Counted from the first letter of the stretch, positions 7,483-15,269 are shown. The stretch: 17,425 bases of DNA from Planctomycetota bacterium (GCA_016927125.1 JAFGNG010000122.1:1-17425); one strand, 5' to 3'. The notes: generated from the letters alone by a model not told the origin. Numbers and translations: made by a program.

Positions 7483-8694
7483 ATGAATAAGACCCCCAAA
7501 GGATTACGCTTGCATATTGGCATTTTCGGCAGGAGAAACGTCGGCAAGTCTTCAATTTTGAATGCCTTGCTCAAACAGCAGGTCGCAATTGTTTCTGAGA
7601 TTGCCGGCACCACCACCGATCCAGTCGAGAAGGTTATGGAGCTGAAACCCATCGGCCCGGTGGTCTTTATTGACACCGCCGGCATAGATGATACCGGCTC
7701 CCTGGGGAAAAGCCGGATCGCAAAGACCCTGAAGGTAGTCGACCGGACGGAACTGGCAATCATCGTCTCTGACGAGTGGACAGAATACGAAGACCAGATC
7801 TCAGGTATCTTGGAGAAACAGTCCATCCCCTTTGTGGTGGCTGCGAACAAGAGCGATCTCCGGCCAGATGACTGCCTGGAGCAGATGGCAAAGGGCTCCG
7901 GAGCGAAAGCAGTGGTCACCGCCAGCGCCTTGAAGGGAACCGGTATCGACAAGCTCCGTACCGAGGTCTGCAATGCCGCCCCCCGAGATCCCACCGGAGC
8001 GGTTCCAATGATTTCTGACTTAATCAGCGAGCACGAACTAGTGATGTTGGTAATGCCAATCGACGCGGAAGCCCCGCAGGGCAGGCTGAAGATGCTGCAG
8101 GTCAACTGTATGCGTGAAATCCTCGACAAGAACGCCATTTTCATGGGAATCAAGGAAACCGAGTTGGCCCGTGCCCTTGCCGGGTTGCAAAGTGTCCCTG
8201 ACCTGATAGTCTGCGACAGTAATGTTCTGGACCAGGTGATCGCAGCGATTGGTCCGGAGGTCAAGGTCACTACCTTTTCAATTTTGATGTCACGCTTCAA
8301 AGGGGATTTTGAAGAACTTATCCGCGGCGCCGAAGCCATCGATTTCCTGGAAGCCGGCGATAAGGTTTTAATTGCAGAAGCTTGCACCCATCATCCCTTT
8401 GATGATGATATTGGGAGGGTACAAATCCCGAATCTGCTGAAAAGGGAGAGCAACGCAGGCATCCAGGTTGAGATCTGCGCCGGCAGAGATTTCCCGGAAA
8501 AGCTGGAAGATTATAAGTTGATCATCCACTGCGGGGCCTGTGTTTTTAACCGCCAGGAAATGCTTTCGAGAATTACCAGGGCAAAGGCAGCGGGTGTTTC
8601 CATAACCAATTACGGCCTGACCTTCGCTCACTTGCACGGAGTACTGGAGCGGACCTTATTGCCATTCAAAACAAAGGTTTCAGTTGCAGGATGA
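7483..8694 (+). CDS. hydF: HydF, GTPase scaffold for H-cluster assembly
   Basis: HydF receives the [2Fe] precursor and transfers it to apo-HydA. The 403 residues contain an Era-like GTPase domain with P-loop GRRNVGKS (16-23), the GTTTDPV switch I (42-48), DTAG (64-67) and NKSD (122-125). A dimerisation region follows, then the C-terminal cluster-binding domain with C301-T-H303 and HCGAC (H349, C350, C353). This is the CxHx(n)HCxxC signature; n is 45 here, just at the short end of what is described for the family. Length is normal. The ribosome site GAGGTG is 5 nt from the ATG. It closes the hyd gene cluster and is followed by a hairpin. Confidence 0.96.
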   Translation: MNKTPKGLRLHIGIFGRRNVGKSSILNALLKQQVAIVSEIAGTTTDPVEKVMELKPIGPVVFIDTAGIDDTGSLGKSRIAKTLKVVDRTELAIIVSDEWTEYEDQISGILEKQSIPFVVAANKSDLRPDDCLEQMAKGSGAKAVVTASALKGTGIDKLRTEVCNAAPRDPTGAVPMISDLISEHELVMLVMPIDAEAPQGRLKMLQVNCMREILDKNAIFMGIKETELARALAGLQSVPDLIVCDSNVLDQVIAAIGPEVKVTTFSILMSRFKGDFEELIRGAEAIDFLEAGDKVLIAEACTHHPFDDDIGRVQIPNLLKRESNAGIQVEICAGRDFPEKLEDYKLIIHCGACVFNRQEMLSRITRAKAAGVSITNYGLTFAHLHGVLERTLLPFKTKVSVAG

Positions 8695-8716
8695 ACCAAT
8701 TTGAAATACTAAGAAC

Positions 8717-8741
8717 CCCAAAACAGCTTAGTTGTTTTGGG
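8717..8741 (+). terminator. Hairpin just downstream of hydF
   Basis: CCCAAAAC (8717-8724) pairs perfectly with GTTTTGGG (8734-8741), and the stem can extend by up to three pairs around a TTA loop. It begins 22 nt after the hydF stop. There is no T-run after it, so it may protect the mRNA end or act as a weak terminator rather than a classical one. Confidence 0.45.
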
Positions 8742-8864
8742 AGATATAAACAACTTGTTACAGAGCTTAACATAAGTGAACATAATAAAATAGAGCGGAT
8801 CCTGAACTGAAAGCTTTGTAAACAGCAGGGTAACAGCAGAGAGCCAAGTAAGATACTTTATTAT

Positions 8865-8909
8865 AAAAAAGCTGGATGGTGTGAATAACGCCCGCTATCG
8901 AGCTTTTTT
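8865..8909. terminator. Bidirectional terminator-like inverted repeat
   Basis: AAAAAAGCT (8865-8873) is repeated inverted as AGCTTTTTT (8901-8909), with a 27-nt middle that can form an additional short GAT/ATC stem. The T-run is present on both strands, as in bidirectional intrinsic terminators. The stem is A/T-rich and the loop long, so efficiency is uncertain. Confidence 0.45.
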
Positions 8910-9287
8910 CATTGCCTCTTAAAGAGTTAAGATCTCCTGCTCTTACTGCTTTTCTCATTCATCAGCGAGGGTTTTTAAATCCTAGTAAAGTGCTTGCAAT
9001 TTTCTCAAGATTGCTCTAATCTATAAATGGTGTCTGATTTTTTTACACAGAACAATAAGCGCGCAATTCCTGCTTTCAATACCTTGGAAAGGTTAATGGC
9101 TGGATTGGCTCTGTTGTTATTGCCAGAGACTCTGACGAAATAGACGGCTGAACATTAAAAAATTAGCATAAACCCGGCGATAAAATGGTAACTTGGAGGC
9201 TGCTGGAATCCCCGTAGCAGGACTTATCACCTAAGCACTGCGGCTATTAGAGGAGGATTGATAAGATCATTTTAAGGTAGGAATAAG

Positions 9288-9635
9288 ATGGATAAGAATT
9301 GTGTGATTTCGATTCGCAATCTTTTCACCTACGAAGATATTACAACCCTGAAAAATAAATTGCGAAAGTGCTTAGAAGGTAAGGGTGCACAATGCTCCCG
9401 AACCAATCGCAAGGATATCATTCCCCGGTCAATTCTCAACCATATCAATGCAATGGTACGCAACCTCAAAAACATGACGGGAGGCAACCGCTATGGTCTC
9501 TTGCTTGATGAGTGTCCGGCCTTTATTAATTTCCAGCTTGGGCGATGCGAGCAGGCAATCAGCCTGTTACGCGAAAGCGTGCAACGGAATCCTGAATGTG
9601 AGGTGTTAAAGGCGGAGTTGGATAATATACCTTGA
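9288..9635 (+). CDS. Hypothetical protein, 115 aa, TPR-like C-terminus
   Basis: I do not recognise this protein. It starts at an ATG with AAGGTAGG 7 nt upstream, has ordinary codon use and ends 63 nt before citrate synthase. The first part is basic and cysteine-bearing (C5, C28, C36). The middle contains NAMVRNLKNMTGGNRYG. The last third (about 85-113), with LGRCEQAISLLRESVQRNP, resembles a single tetratricopeptide helix pair. Cysteines total six (also C76, C86, C98) without a known metal motif. No signal peptide or membrane segment is seen. It could be a small regulator or a degraded larger protein; the position before gltA hints at co-expression but the long upstream gap leaves its own promoter likely. 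Confidence 0.6.
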   Translation: MDKNCVISIRNLFTYEDITTLKNKLRKCLEGKGAQCSRTNRKDIIPRSILNHINAMVRNLKNMTGGNRYGLLLDECPAFINFQLGRCEQAISLLRESVQRNPECEVLKAELDNIP

Positions 9636-9698
9636 TCGCTATTCCATAAATAAAATTACAGGAAACTGGGGATTGTCGGATTTGAAAGGAGAAAAACT

Positions 9699-10979
9699 AT
9701 GCCACTATTGAAAAAAGTAATGGCGGAAAAAACTTCAGCTCTTAGAGATGAAGTCAAGGCATTGATTAAGGAGCATGGAGACGAGGTAATCTCCGAAGTT
9801 ACAATCAAGCAAGCCTATGGTGGGATGCGGGGGGTGAAAGCGCTCGTCTGCGACACCTCGCTGGTTGATCCCATGACCGGCCTGTCAGTCAGGGGCAGGC
9901 ACATCAGCGAGTTGACCGACAAGCTGCCCGAGGAGGTGTTCTATCTGCTCTGCACCGGGGAGCTTCCGGACGAGCCAGCCTTGGCCAACCTGCAGGAACA
10001 ACTGGTGAAGCGCAGCGAGGTTCCCGGCTATGTTTGGGATGTCATCAGGCATATGCATGCTGAAACCCATCCAATGGTTATTCTAAGCGCCGCGATCATG
10101 ACGCTGCAACGGGATTCTGTCTTCACCAGGCGGTTCGCCGAAGGCGCCTCCAAGACAGAATACTGGGAGTCCACACTGGAAGACGCCCTCAACCTGCTTG
10201 CCAAGCTGCCCGCCATTGCGGGCGGACTTTACCGGATCAGGTTTGACAAGGGTGATCCCATCAGCCCATTAAAAGCACCAGACTGGGCGGGACGCTATGC
10301 CGAGGCTTTTGGGATAGATGACCCGGATGGGAAATTTGCGGATCTCATCCGTTTGTATATGGTCTTGCATTGTGATCATGAGGGGGGCAATGTCAGCGCC
10401 AATACCTGTCACACGGTAGGCTCAGCGCTCTCGGATGCTTACCTGGCGGTTTCCGCCGGACTGAATGGTCTGGCCGGGCCGTTGCATGGGCTGGCGAACC
10501 AGATTTGCCTGCGTTTTATTCTTAAAATCATGGAGAGATATAACGGCGTACCCACCGATGAGGAACTGATTGAATATTGCTGGGAGGTATTAAAGGCCGG
10601 CAGGGTTATCCCGGGGTACGGCCATGCGGTGCTGCGCGCGACCGATCCCCGTTTTACCGCCTTCAATGAATTCGGACAAAGGGTATGCCCGGATGATGAA
10701 ATCTTCATGATCGTCAACAAGATGTTCAAGCTGATCCCTGACGTACTGAAGGAACACGGCAAGGCTGCCAATCCCTATCCCAACGTCGATGCCGGCTCCG
10801 GCTGTCTGCTCTACCATTTTGGCATTACGGAGTTCTCTTATTATACGGTGTTCTTTTCAGTGTCGCGGGCGATGGGGATGTTGGCACAGTTGATTATCAA
10901 TCGTGCTTTAGGCACTCCCATCACCAGGCCGAAATCCGTAACCACGGAATGGATTAAGGAGCAGGTCAGAAAGAAATAA
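9699..10979 (+). CDS. gltA: Citrate synthase, eukaryotic (mitochondrial)-like type
   Basis: This enzyme condenses acetyl-CoA and oxaloacetate to citrate. The 426-residue protein carries the catalytic residues of Si-citrate synthase: H263 in GPLHGLANQ (pig H274), H309 in PGYGHAVLR (pig H320) and D364 in NVDAGSG (pig D375). The substrate-binding DHEGGN motif is also present (H227). Around these, LHCDHEGGNVSANTCHTVGS and LNGLAGPLHGLANQ are much nearer the mitochondrial sequence than the E. coli GltA or Bacillus CitZ type. The related bacterial form is known from Geobacter and relatives. Regulation by NADH as in E. coli is therefore not expected. The ATG has AAAGGAG 7 nt upstream. The next gene, icd, is 87 nt away. 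Methylcitrate synthase is less likely given the neighbours. Confidence 0.93.
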   Translation: MPLLKKVMAEKTSALRDEVKALIKEHGDEVISEVTIKQAYGGMRGVKALVCDTSLVDPMTGLSVRGRHISELTDKLPEEVFYLLCTGELPDEPALANLQEQLVKRSEVPGYVWDVIRHMHAETHPMVILSAAIMTLQRDSVFTRRFAEGASKTEYWESTLEDALNLLAKLPAIAGGLYRIRFDKGDPISPLKAPDWAGRYAEAFGIDDPDGKFADLIRLYMVLHCDHEGGNVSANTCHTVGSALSDAYLAVSAGLNGLAGPLHGLANQICLRFILKIMERYNGVPTDEELIEYCWEVLKAGRVIPGYGHAVLRATDPRFTAFNEFGQRVCPDDEIFMIVNKMFKLIPDVLKEHGKAANPYPNVDAGSGCLLYHFGITEFSYYTVFFSVSRAMGMLAQLIINRALGTPITRPKSVTTEWIKEQVRKK

Positions 10980-10985
10980 ACGTGC

Positions 10986-11003
10986 GGCAAGGGGTTTGCC
11001 TTT
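10986..11003 (+). terminator. Weak hairpin between gltA and icd
   Basis: GGCAA (10986-10990) and TTGCC (10996-11000) form a 5-bp stem with a 5-nt loop followed by TTT, starting 7 nt after the gltA stop. It is too short to be a strong terminator and could cause partial readthrough control. Confidence 0.25.
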
Positions 11004-11066
11004 AACCACAATTAAACTTAAGATAATAATAAAGTTCTTAATTACTCTTTTAAAAACGGAGGGTAT

Positions 11067-12299
11067 ATGCCTTCACCAGGAAAAATCACTACCAGAGATG
11101 GAGAGCTGCTGGTACCGGAGCAGCCGATCATTCCATATATCGAAGGTGACGGCACCGGCCCCGATATCTGGGCGGCAGCGGAAAGGGTTCTGGACGCGGT
11201 GGTACAAAAAGCCTATGGGGGCAAACGCAAAATTGCCTGGCAAGAAGTAATCGCGGGTGATAAGAGCCATAAACGTTCGGGCGAGTGGTTGCCCCAGGAA
11301 ACCATCGACGCCTTCCGGGAATACCTGGTTGGCATCAAAGGACCATTGACAACCCCTGTGGGCGGCGGGATCCGCTCGCTGAATGTCGCGCTCCGCCAGA
11401 CCTTGGACCTCTATGTCTGTTTGCGTCCGGTCAGGTATTTCAAAGGCGTGCCCAGCCCGGTGAAGAAGCCGGAACTGGTGGATATGGTGGTTTTTCGGGA
11501 AAATACGGAAGACACCTATGCGGGCATTGAGTTTGAAGTTGGAACGGATGAGAACCAGAGCTTTCTAAAACTTTTCCGCGACAACTTCCCCGAACGTTAC
11601 CAGAAGATCCGCTTCCCCGAGACTACCGGCATCGGCATCAAGCCGATTTCACAGGAAGGCACTTCAAGGCTGGTGCGTGCGGCGATTCGCTACGCTCTAA
11701 ATAATAACCGCCGGAGCGTTACCCTGGTTCATAAGGGTAATATTATGAAATACACCGAGGGGGCCTTCCGCGACTGGGGCTACCGGGTAGCGAAAGAGGA
11801 ATTCGAGGCAGGGGATCTCGACGGTGGTCCCTGGCAGGTGATCAAAACTAATGACGGGCGGGAAGTGGTCATCAAGGACGTGATTGCGGACGCCTTCCTG
11901 CAGCAGATCCTGACCCGGGCCGGGGAATACGATGTCATTGCCACCATGAACCTTAATGGGGATTATATCTCCGACGCGCTGGCGGCGCAGGTCGGTGGAA
12001 TTGGCATTGCCCCGGGAGGGAACATCAATTACAATACCGGGCATGCCATCTTCGAAGCAACTCATGGCACCGCGCCCAAGTATGCCGGGAAGAATATGGT
12101 TAATCCCTCTTCCCTGATTCTCTCCGGCGAGATGATGCTTCGGTATCTCGGCTGGAGCGAAGCGGCTGACTTGATTATCATCTCCATGGAGAAGACGATT
12201 GCCGAGAAGCGGGTTACCTATGATTTTCATCGCTTGATGAAGGGGGCTACAAAACTATCAACCTCTGAATTCGGCGATACCTTGATTGCTAATATCTAA
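11067..12299 (+). CDS. icd: NADP-dependent isocitrate dehydrogenase
   Basis: It oxidatively decarboxylates isocitrate to 2-oxoglutarate. The 410 residues align with the E. coli-type dimeric enzyme. The substrate loop is GGGIRSLNVALRQ, and S104 matches the S113 phosphorylation site of E. coli. The FRENTEDTYAGIE segment (about 143-155) and the catalytic Tyr/Lys region VHKGNIMKYTEGAF are also present. Residues that select NADP in E. coli are kept: K338, Y339 and V345 (E. coli K344, Y345, V351), and Y385 and R389 (Y391, R395). So NADP rather than NAD is predicted. The ATG follows GGAGGG closely. It sits between citrate synthase and fumarase, consistent with an oxidative TCA branch that supplies 2-oxoglutarate and NADPH. 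No kinase/phosphatase gene is present nearby. Confidence 0.96.
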   Translation: MPSPGKITTRDGELLVPEQPIIPYIEGDGTGPDIWAAAERVLDAVVQKAYGGKRKIAWQEVIAGDKSHKRSGEWLPQETIDAFREYLVGIKGPLTTPVGGGIRSLNVALRQTLDLYVCLRPVRYFKGVPSPVKKPELVDMVVFRENTEDTYAGIEFEVGTDENQSFLKLFRDNFPERYQKIRFPETTGIGIKPISQEGTSRLVRAAIRYALNNNRRSVTLVHKGNIMKYTEGAFRDWGYRVAKEEFEAGDLDGGPWQVIKTNDGREVVIKDVIADAFLQQILTRAGEYDVIATMNLNGDYISDALAAQVGGIGIAPGGNINYNTGHAIFEATHGTAPKYAGKNMVNPSSLILSGEMMLRYLGWSEAADLIIISMEKTIAEKRVTYDFHRLMKGATKLSTSEFGDTLIANI

Positions 12300-12321
12300 G
12301 ATCATCTTAGTCAACTGGCAG

Positions 12322-12327
12322 AAAGGG
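12322..12327 (+). promoter_or_regulatory. Ribosome binding site deciding the fumarase alpha start
   Basis: AAAGGG lies 5 nt before the ATG at 12333. A GTG in the same frame at 12327 overlaps this site and is therefore unlikely to be used. Confidence 0.5.
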
Positions 12328-12332
12328 TGGCA

Positions 12333-13181
12333 ATGAGAGAAATAGAGGTAAGCGAGATCATCAATGTTATTTCCAGACTATGCATGGAAGCAAATTATTA
12401 TCTGCCCGATGATGTACTGGAATGCATCAAGCAAGCCCAGGCCAAGGAAGAATCCCCGGCCGCGCAGGCAATCCTTGACCAGATAATTGAGAATAATGTA
12501 ATCGCTCGAAAAGAAGGGCTGGCGCTCTGCCAGGATACTGGCTTTGCCGTGTTTTTTGTCGAGCTCGGGCAAGAGGTCAGGATTACGGGCGGTGATTACC
12601 AGGAAGCCTTTGATGAAGGTACCCGGCGGGGTTATGAAGCCGGGTATCTCCGCAAGTCGATAGTAAATGACCCGGTCTTCGCCAGGGCAAACACCAAGGA
12701 TAATACCCCCTGCATAGTCCATACCAGGATTGTTCCCGGCGAGGAACTGAAGATTACCTTCTGCCCCAAGGGGGGCGGGGCGGAGAACATGGCTGAGGTC
12801 AGGATGCTCACCGCCGCGCATGGGATTGAGGGGATCAAGGAATTCGTCATTGAAAGGGTGAAGAAGTCTGGCGGCAACCCTTGCCCCCCGGTGGTGGTGG
12901 GGGTGGGGGTAGGCGGTAATTTTGAAAAATGTGCCATGCTGGCGAAGCAGGCGTTATTGCGCGAGCCGCTGGGAACGCCCAATCCGGATCCAAATTTTGC
13001 CAGGGCGGAAGCGGAACTGCTCGAAAACATTAATAACCTGGGCATCGGCCCGATGGGACTCGGCGGCAGAACCACGGCACTTGCCGTCCATATCGAAACC
13101 TTCCCTTGCCATATTGCCACCATGCCGGTGGCGGTGAATTTGAATTGTCATGTCGCGAGGCATAAATCCATAGTGATTTAG
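12333..13181 (+). CDS. fumA: Class I fumarate hydratase, alpha subunit
   Basis: With the next gene it forms the oxygen-sensitive [4Fe-4S] fumarase that interconverts fumarate and malate. The 282-residue protein matches the N-terminal half of single-chain class I fumarases. C66 in ALCQDTG, C184 in NPCPPVVVG and C272 in NCHVARH are in place as the three cluster ligands, with spacing close to that of the Leishmania enzyme. Further family signatures are FCPKGGGAENMAE and GPMGLGGRTTALAVHIE. Tartrate dehydratase alpha (TtdA) is the close paralogue; neighbouring TCA genes favour fumarase. The symbol fumA is used as for two-subunit fumarases of syntrophs, not the E. coli single-chain FumA. It ends one short gap before the beta subunit. 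Confidence 0.92.
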   Translation: MREIEVSEIINVISRLCMEANYYLPDDVLECIKQAQAKEESPAAQAILDQIIENNVIARKEGLALCQDTGFAVFFVELGQEVRITGGDYQEAFDEGTRRGYEAGYLRKSIVNDPVFARANTKDNTPCIVHTRIVPGEELKITFCPKGGGAENMAEVRMLTAAHGIEGIKEFVIERVKKSGGNPCPPVVVGVGVGGNFEKCAMLAKQALLREPLGTPNPDPNFARAEAELLENINNLGIGPMGLGGRTTALAVHIETFPCHIATMPVAVNLNCHVARHKSIVI

Positions 13182-13188
13182 TGAACTT

Positions 13189-13195
13189 AAGGGAG
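13189..13195 (+). promoter_or_regulatory. Ribosome binding site deciding the fumarase beta start
   Basis: AAGGGAG lies 6 nt before an in-frame TTG at 13202. A GTG at 13181, overlapping the alpha stop, is the other possible start but has no site in front of it and would add seven residues not usual for the family. Confidence 0.6.
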
Positions 13196-13201
13196 AAAAC
13201 C

Positions 13202-13750
13202 TTGGCGATCCGTTTGACTACTCCACTAACAGATAATGATATTGAAAAATTAAAAATCGGCGACAATATCCTGCTTTCCGGAGTAATATATACTGGGAGA
13301 GATGCAGCGCATAAACGCTTGCATGACCTGTTGAAGAAAGGAGAACCGCTTCCGATCGATCTCCAGGGCGCGGTGATTTATTATGTCGGCCCGGCGCCGG
13401 CCAAGCCCGGCTATCCGATCGGCTCCGCGGGGCCAACAACCTCTTACCGCATGGATCCCTTCGTGCCGCTGATGTTCCAACATGGACAGAAAGGCATGAT
13501 TGGCAAAGGCAACCGCTCGGAGGAGGTGATTGCCACTATTAAGAAGTTTAAGGGAGTATATCTTGCCGCTACCGGCGGCGTGGCCGCGCTGATTGCCAAG
13601 AGCGTCAAGTCGATGGAGATCGTGGCCTATGAAGATCTCGGTCCGGAAGCAATCCGCCGGTTGGTGGTTGAGGATTTCCCCTGCATCGTGGCAAACGACT
13701 GCCACGGCGGGGATCTCTTCAAGGAGGGCATTAAGAAATACCAGCGGTAA
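13202..13750 (+). CDS. fumB: Class I fumarate hydratase, beta subunit
   Basis: This subunit corresponds to the C-terminal half of class I fumarases and closes the active site over the alpha-subunit cluster. From the TTG start the protein is 182 residues and begins MAIRLTTPLTDNDIEKLKIG, which is where family members begin. Motifs seen are LSGVIYTGRDAAHKRL, the YYVGPAPAKPG loop, SAGPTTSYRMD and KGNRSEEV. The tail holds the DCHGG-like segment NDCHGGDLF. An earlier GTG start is possible but less likely. It is the last gene of the TCA block; a 154-nt gap with a weak hairpin precedes the Hdr-like genes. The beta subunit of tartrate dehydratase is the alternative. Confidence 0.92.
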   Translation: MAIRLTTPLTDNDIEKLKIGDNILLSGVIYTGRDAAHKRLHDLLKKGEPLPIDLQGAVIYYVGPAPAKPGYPIGSAGPTTSYRMDPFVPLMFQHGQKGMIGKGNRSEEVIATIKKFKGVYLAATGGVAALIAKSVKSMEIVAYEDLGPEAIRRLVVEDFPCIVANDCHGGDLFKEGIKKYQR

Positions 13751-13751
13751 G

Positions 13752-13786
13752 CCTCGGGCTATTTGGGTTTGGGGAAGCGCCCGGGG
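13752..13786 (+). terminator. Weak hairpin after fumarase beta
   Basis: CCTCGGGC (13752-13759) can pair with GCCCGGGG (13779-13786), including one G-T pair, around a 19-nt loop, directly after the fumarase beta stop. No T-run follows, so it may attenuate rather than stop transcription before the Hdr-like genes. Confidence 0.35.
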
Positions 13787-13904
13787 TTATGAGTAACACA
13801 CATCTCTGTAAAAAATCATCTTGAAAAATTCCGCAGTGGGATTACTTCCGGCATAGACCGGGATACATCCCCATGGATTCTATGGTTATATTAAGGAAAC
13901 CGAG

Positions 13905-14306
13905 ATGAAAAAGATTTCAATCACATCTGATAATTATGAATTCCTGGAAAAAGTTAAGCAGTTGAGCGGGGAGCCGATCACCCTGTGTGATCAATGCGGC
14001 ACCTGCGCGGGCAGCTGCCCGATGATCTCGGAGATGGATATCAGCCCGTCGGAAATGCTGCGCCTGGTGCAGCTCGGGCAGGAAGAGGTTCTTGACACCA
14101 AGGCAATGTGGCTCTGCGCGTCCTGCTTTACCTGCACGGTCAGGTGCCCGCGCGGGCTGGATCTCTCCAAGATCGCCGAGGCCTTACGCCAGATCACCTT
14201 GCGCAAGGCAGTTGACCAGATCGATATCAAGCTAATCTCCGAAGAAGAATTATCCCGGCTTCCGCAGATTGCGCTGGTTAGCGCCTGCCGCAAGTTTACT
14301 GGTTAG
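13905..14306 (+). CDS. HdrC-like di-[4Fe-4S] protein
   Basis: This 133-residue protein has two ferredoxin cluster motifs in the arrangement of heterodisulfide reductase subunit C: C28/31/34/38 (CDQCGTCAGSCP) and C71/74/77/81 (CASCFTCTVRCP), joined by the typical ISPSEMLRLVQLGQEE helix. It should wire electrons to the HdrB-like subunit encoded next. The C-terminal 30 residues are not a known motif. There is no membrane segment. The ATG has AAGGA 7 nt upstream and the gene starts what looks like a new four-gene group, 9 nt before the HdrB-like gene. The equivalent module is fused in methanogen TfrB-type proteins, or lacking where only an SdhE-like subunit is present. Confidence 0.88.
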   Translation: MKKISITSDNYEFLEKVKQLSGEPITLCDQCGTCAGSCPMISEMDISPSEMLRLVQLGQEEVLDTKAMWLCASCFTCTVRCPRGLDLSKIAEALRQITLRKAVDQIDIKLISEEELSRLPQIALVSACRKFTG

Positions 14307-14315
14307 GAGAAAGCT

Positions 14316-15269
14316 ATGGGTGCGGATAAAAGTAGCGGGAAGCTGAAAAAAATTCCTTATTACCCCGGCTGCAGCCTCAAGACCAAGTCCAAAGATTTTG
14401 AAAAATCTGCAGTGGCAGCGGCAAGAATCCTCGGCATCGAGCTAATCGAACTTCCCAAGTGGAATTGTTGTGGCACGGTCTTCTCCCTGGCGCAGGACGA
14501 CCTGATGCATCATGTCGCGCCCTTGCGGAACCTGCTGCGCGTACAGGAAATGAATGAAGCCGGATTGCTTGAGGGTGAAAACCGCCTGCTTACCATCTGC
14601 CCCATGTGTTTTAATACTTTGAAAAAGGCCAACCAGCGCATGCGAGATAATCCCGCCGATCTGGAAACCATCAATACCTTTATGGACGCGGAGCAGGATT
14701 ATCAAGGCGAAGTGGAGGTTATCCATCTCCTGGAACTCCTCAAGGAGAGGGGCGTTGCAGAAATCAAGGCCAAGGTCAAGATCCCACTGACGGCATTGAA
14801 GGTCGCGCCATATTACGGCTGCATGCTCTTGCGGCCGAAAGATATTGCCATTGATGATCCCGAGGATCCCACCATCCAGGAAGAACTCCTTGCCGCCATC
14901 GGCGCCCAGGTGGTGGAGAATCCCTATAAGAAAGTCTGTTGCGGCAGTTACCAGACGGTTCGCAATAAGTATACAGTTGCCGACCTGACCTATGATATTC
15001 TCACCCACGCGAAGAAGGCAGGCGCGGAGATGATTACTACCTCCTGCCCGCTCTGTGCCTTTAACCTTGATGACCGCCAGAAAGAAGTAACGGAGAAATA
15101 TCCTGACTTTGAAGGGATACCGGTGTGTTGTATTTCCCAGTTGATGTTATTGGCTTTTGGGGTTAATCGCGGTGGGGATGGCTTTGAGCTTAATTACGTC
15201 GATCCCCGGCCATTGCTGAAACGCAAAAACCTATTGAGCGGTGCAGACCTTAAGACGGGAGCGAAGTGA
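14316..15269 (+). CDS. HdrB-like protein with two complete CCG domains
   Basis: CCG-domain proteins of this kind carry the active site of heterodisulfide reductase. Both cysteine sets are complete in the 317 residues: C19, C51-C52, C95 and C98 (PYYPGC, NCCG, CPMC) and C169, C208-C209, C244 and C247 (PYYGC, VCCG, CPLC). In methanogen HdrB these ten cysteines hold two non-cubane [4Fe-4S] clusters that split a disulfide, so a disulfide or thiol reaction is chemically possible here. In many SdhE/MfrE-type relatives one or both sets are altered. Bacteria normally lack coenzymes M and B, so the substrate is unknown. The ribosome site is TAGGAGA overlapping the HdrC stop; the stop overlaps the next start by 1 nt (TGATG). 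Confidence 0.9.
   Translation: MGADKSSGKLKKIPYYPGCSLKTKSKDFEKSAVAAARILGIELIELPKWNCCGTVFSLAQDDLMHHVAPLRNLLRVQEMNEAGLLEGENRLLTICPMCFNTLKKANQRMRDNPADLETINTFMDAEQDYQGEVEVIHLLELLKERGVAEIKAKVKIPLTALKVAPYYGCMLLRPKDIAIDDPEDPTIQEELLAAIGAQVVENPYKKVCCGSYQTVRNKYTVADLTYDILTHAKKAGAEMITTSCPLCAFNLDDRQKEVTEKYPDFEGIPVCCISQLMLLAFGVNRGGDGFELNYVDPRPLLKRKNLLSGADLKTGAK

Larger units (their letters stand above)
8695..9287. other. Intergenic region of about 590 bp between the hydrogenase and TCA modules
   Basis: This stretch is visibly richer in A and T than the flanking genes. It holds the hairpin at 8717-8741, the palindrome AAAGCTTT at 8810-8817, the inverted repeat at 8865-8909, small repeats such as two AACAGCAG copies (8821 and 8832), and a strong orphan ribosome-site-like AGAGGAGG near 9250. 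A 63-codon open frame on the - strand has no recognisable protein and no good start site. I recognise no riboswitch class or tRNA in it. Confidence 0.7.

Noticed and set aside
7455..8387. 310-codon open frame on the - strand
   Set aside because: It lies wholly opposite hydF, is rich in Ser/Thr/Ile typical of antisense frames, has no ribosome site and no recognisable domain.
8767..8958. 63-codon open frame on the - strand in the intergenic gap
   Set aside because: It spans the inverted repeat, has no recognisable protein or good ribosome site and is hydrophobic by AT-rich composition only.
8994..9022. Possible promoter TTGCAA, 17-nt spacer, TAATCT
   Set aside because: The -10 box matches the consensus at only three of six positions in an AT-rich stretch; chance occurrence is likely.
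11697..12230. 177-codon open frame on the - strand
   Set aside because: It is a shadow of icd; conserved active-site residues are on the + strand.
14442..15008. 188-codon open frame on the - strand
   Set aside because: It is a shadow of the HdrB-like gene with its two CCG motifs.
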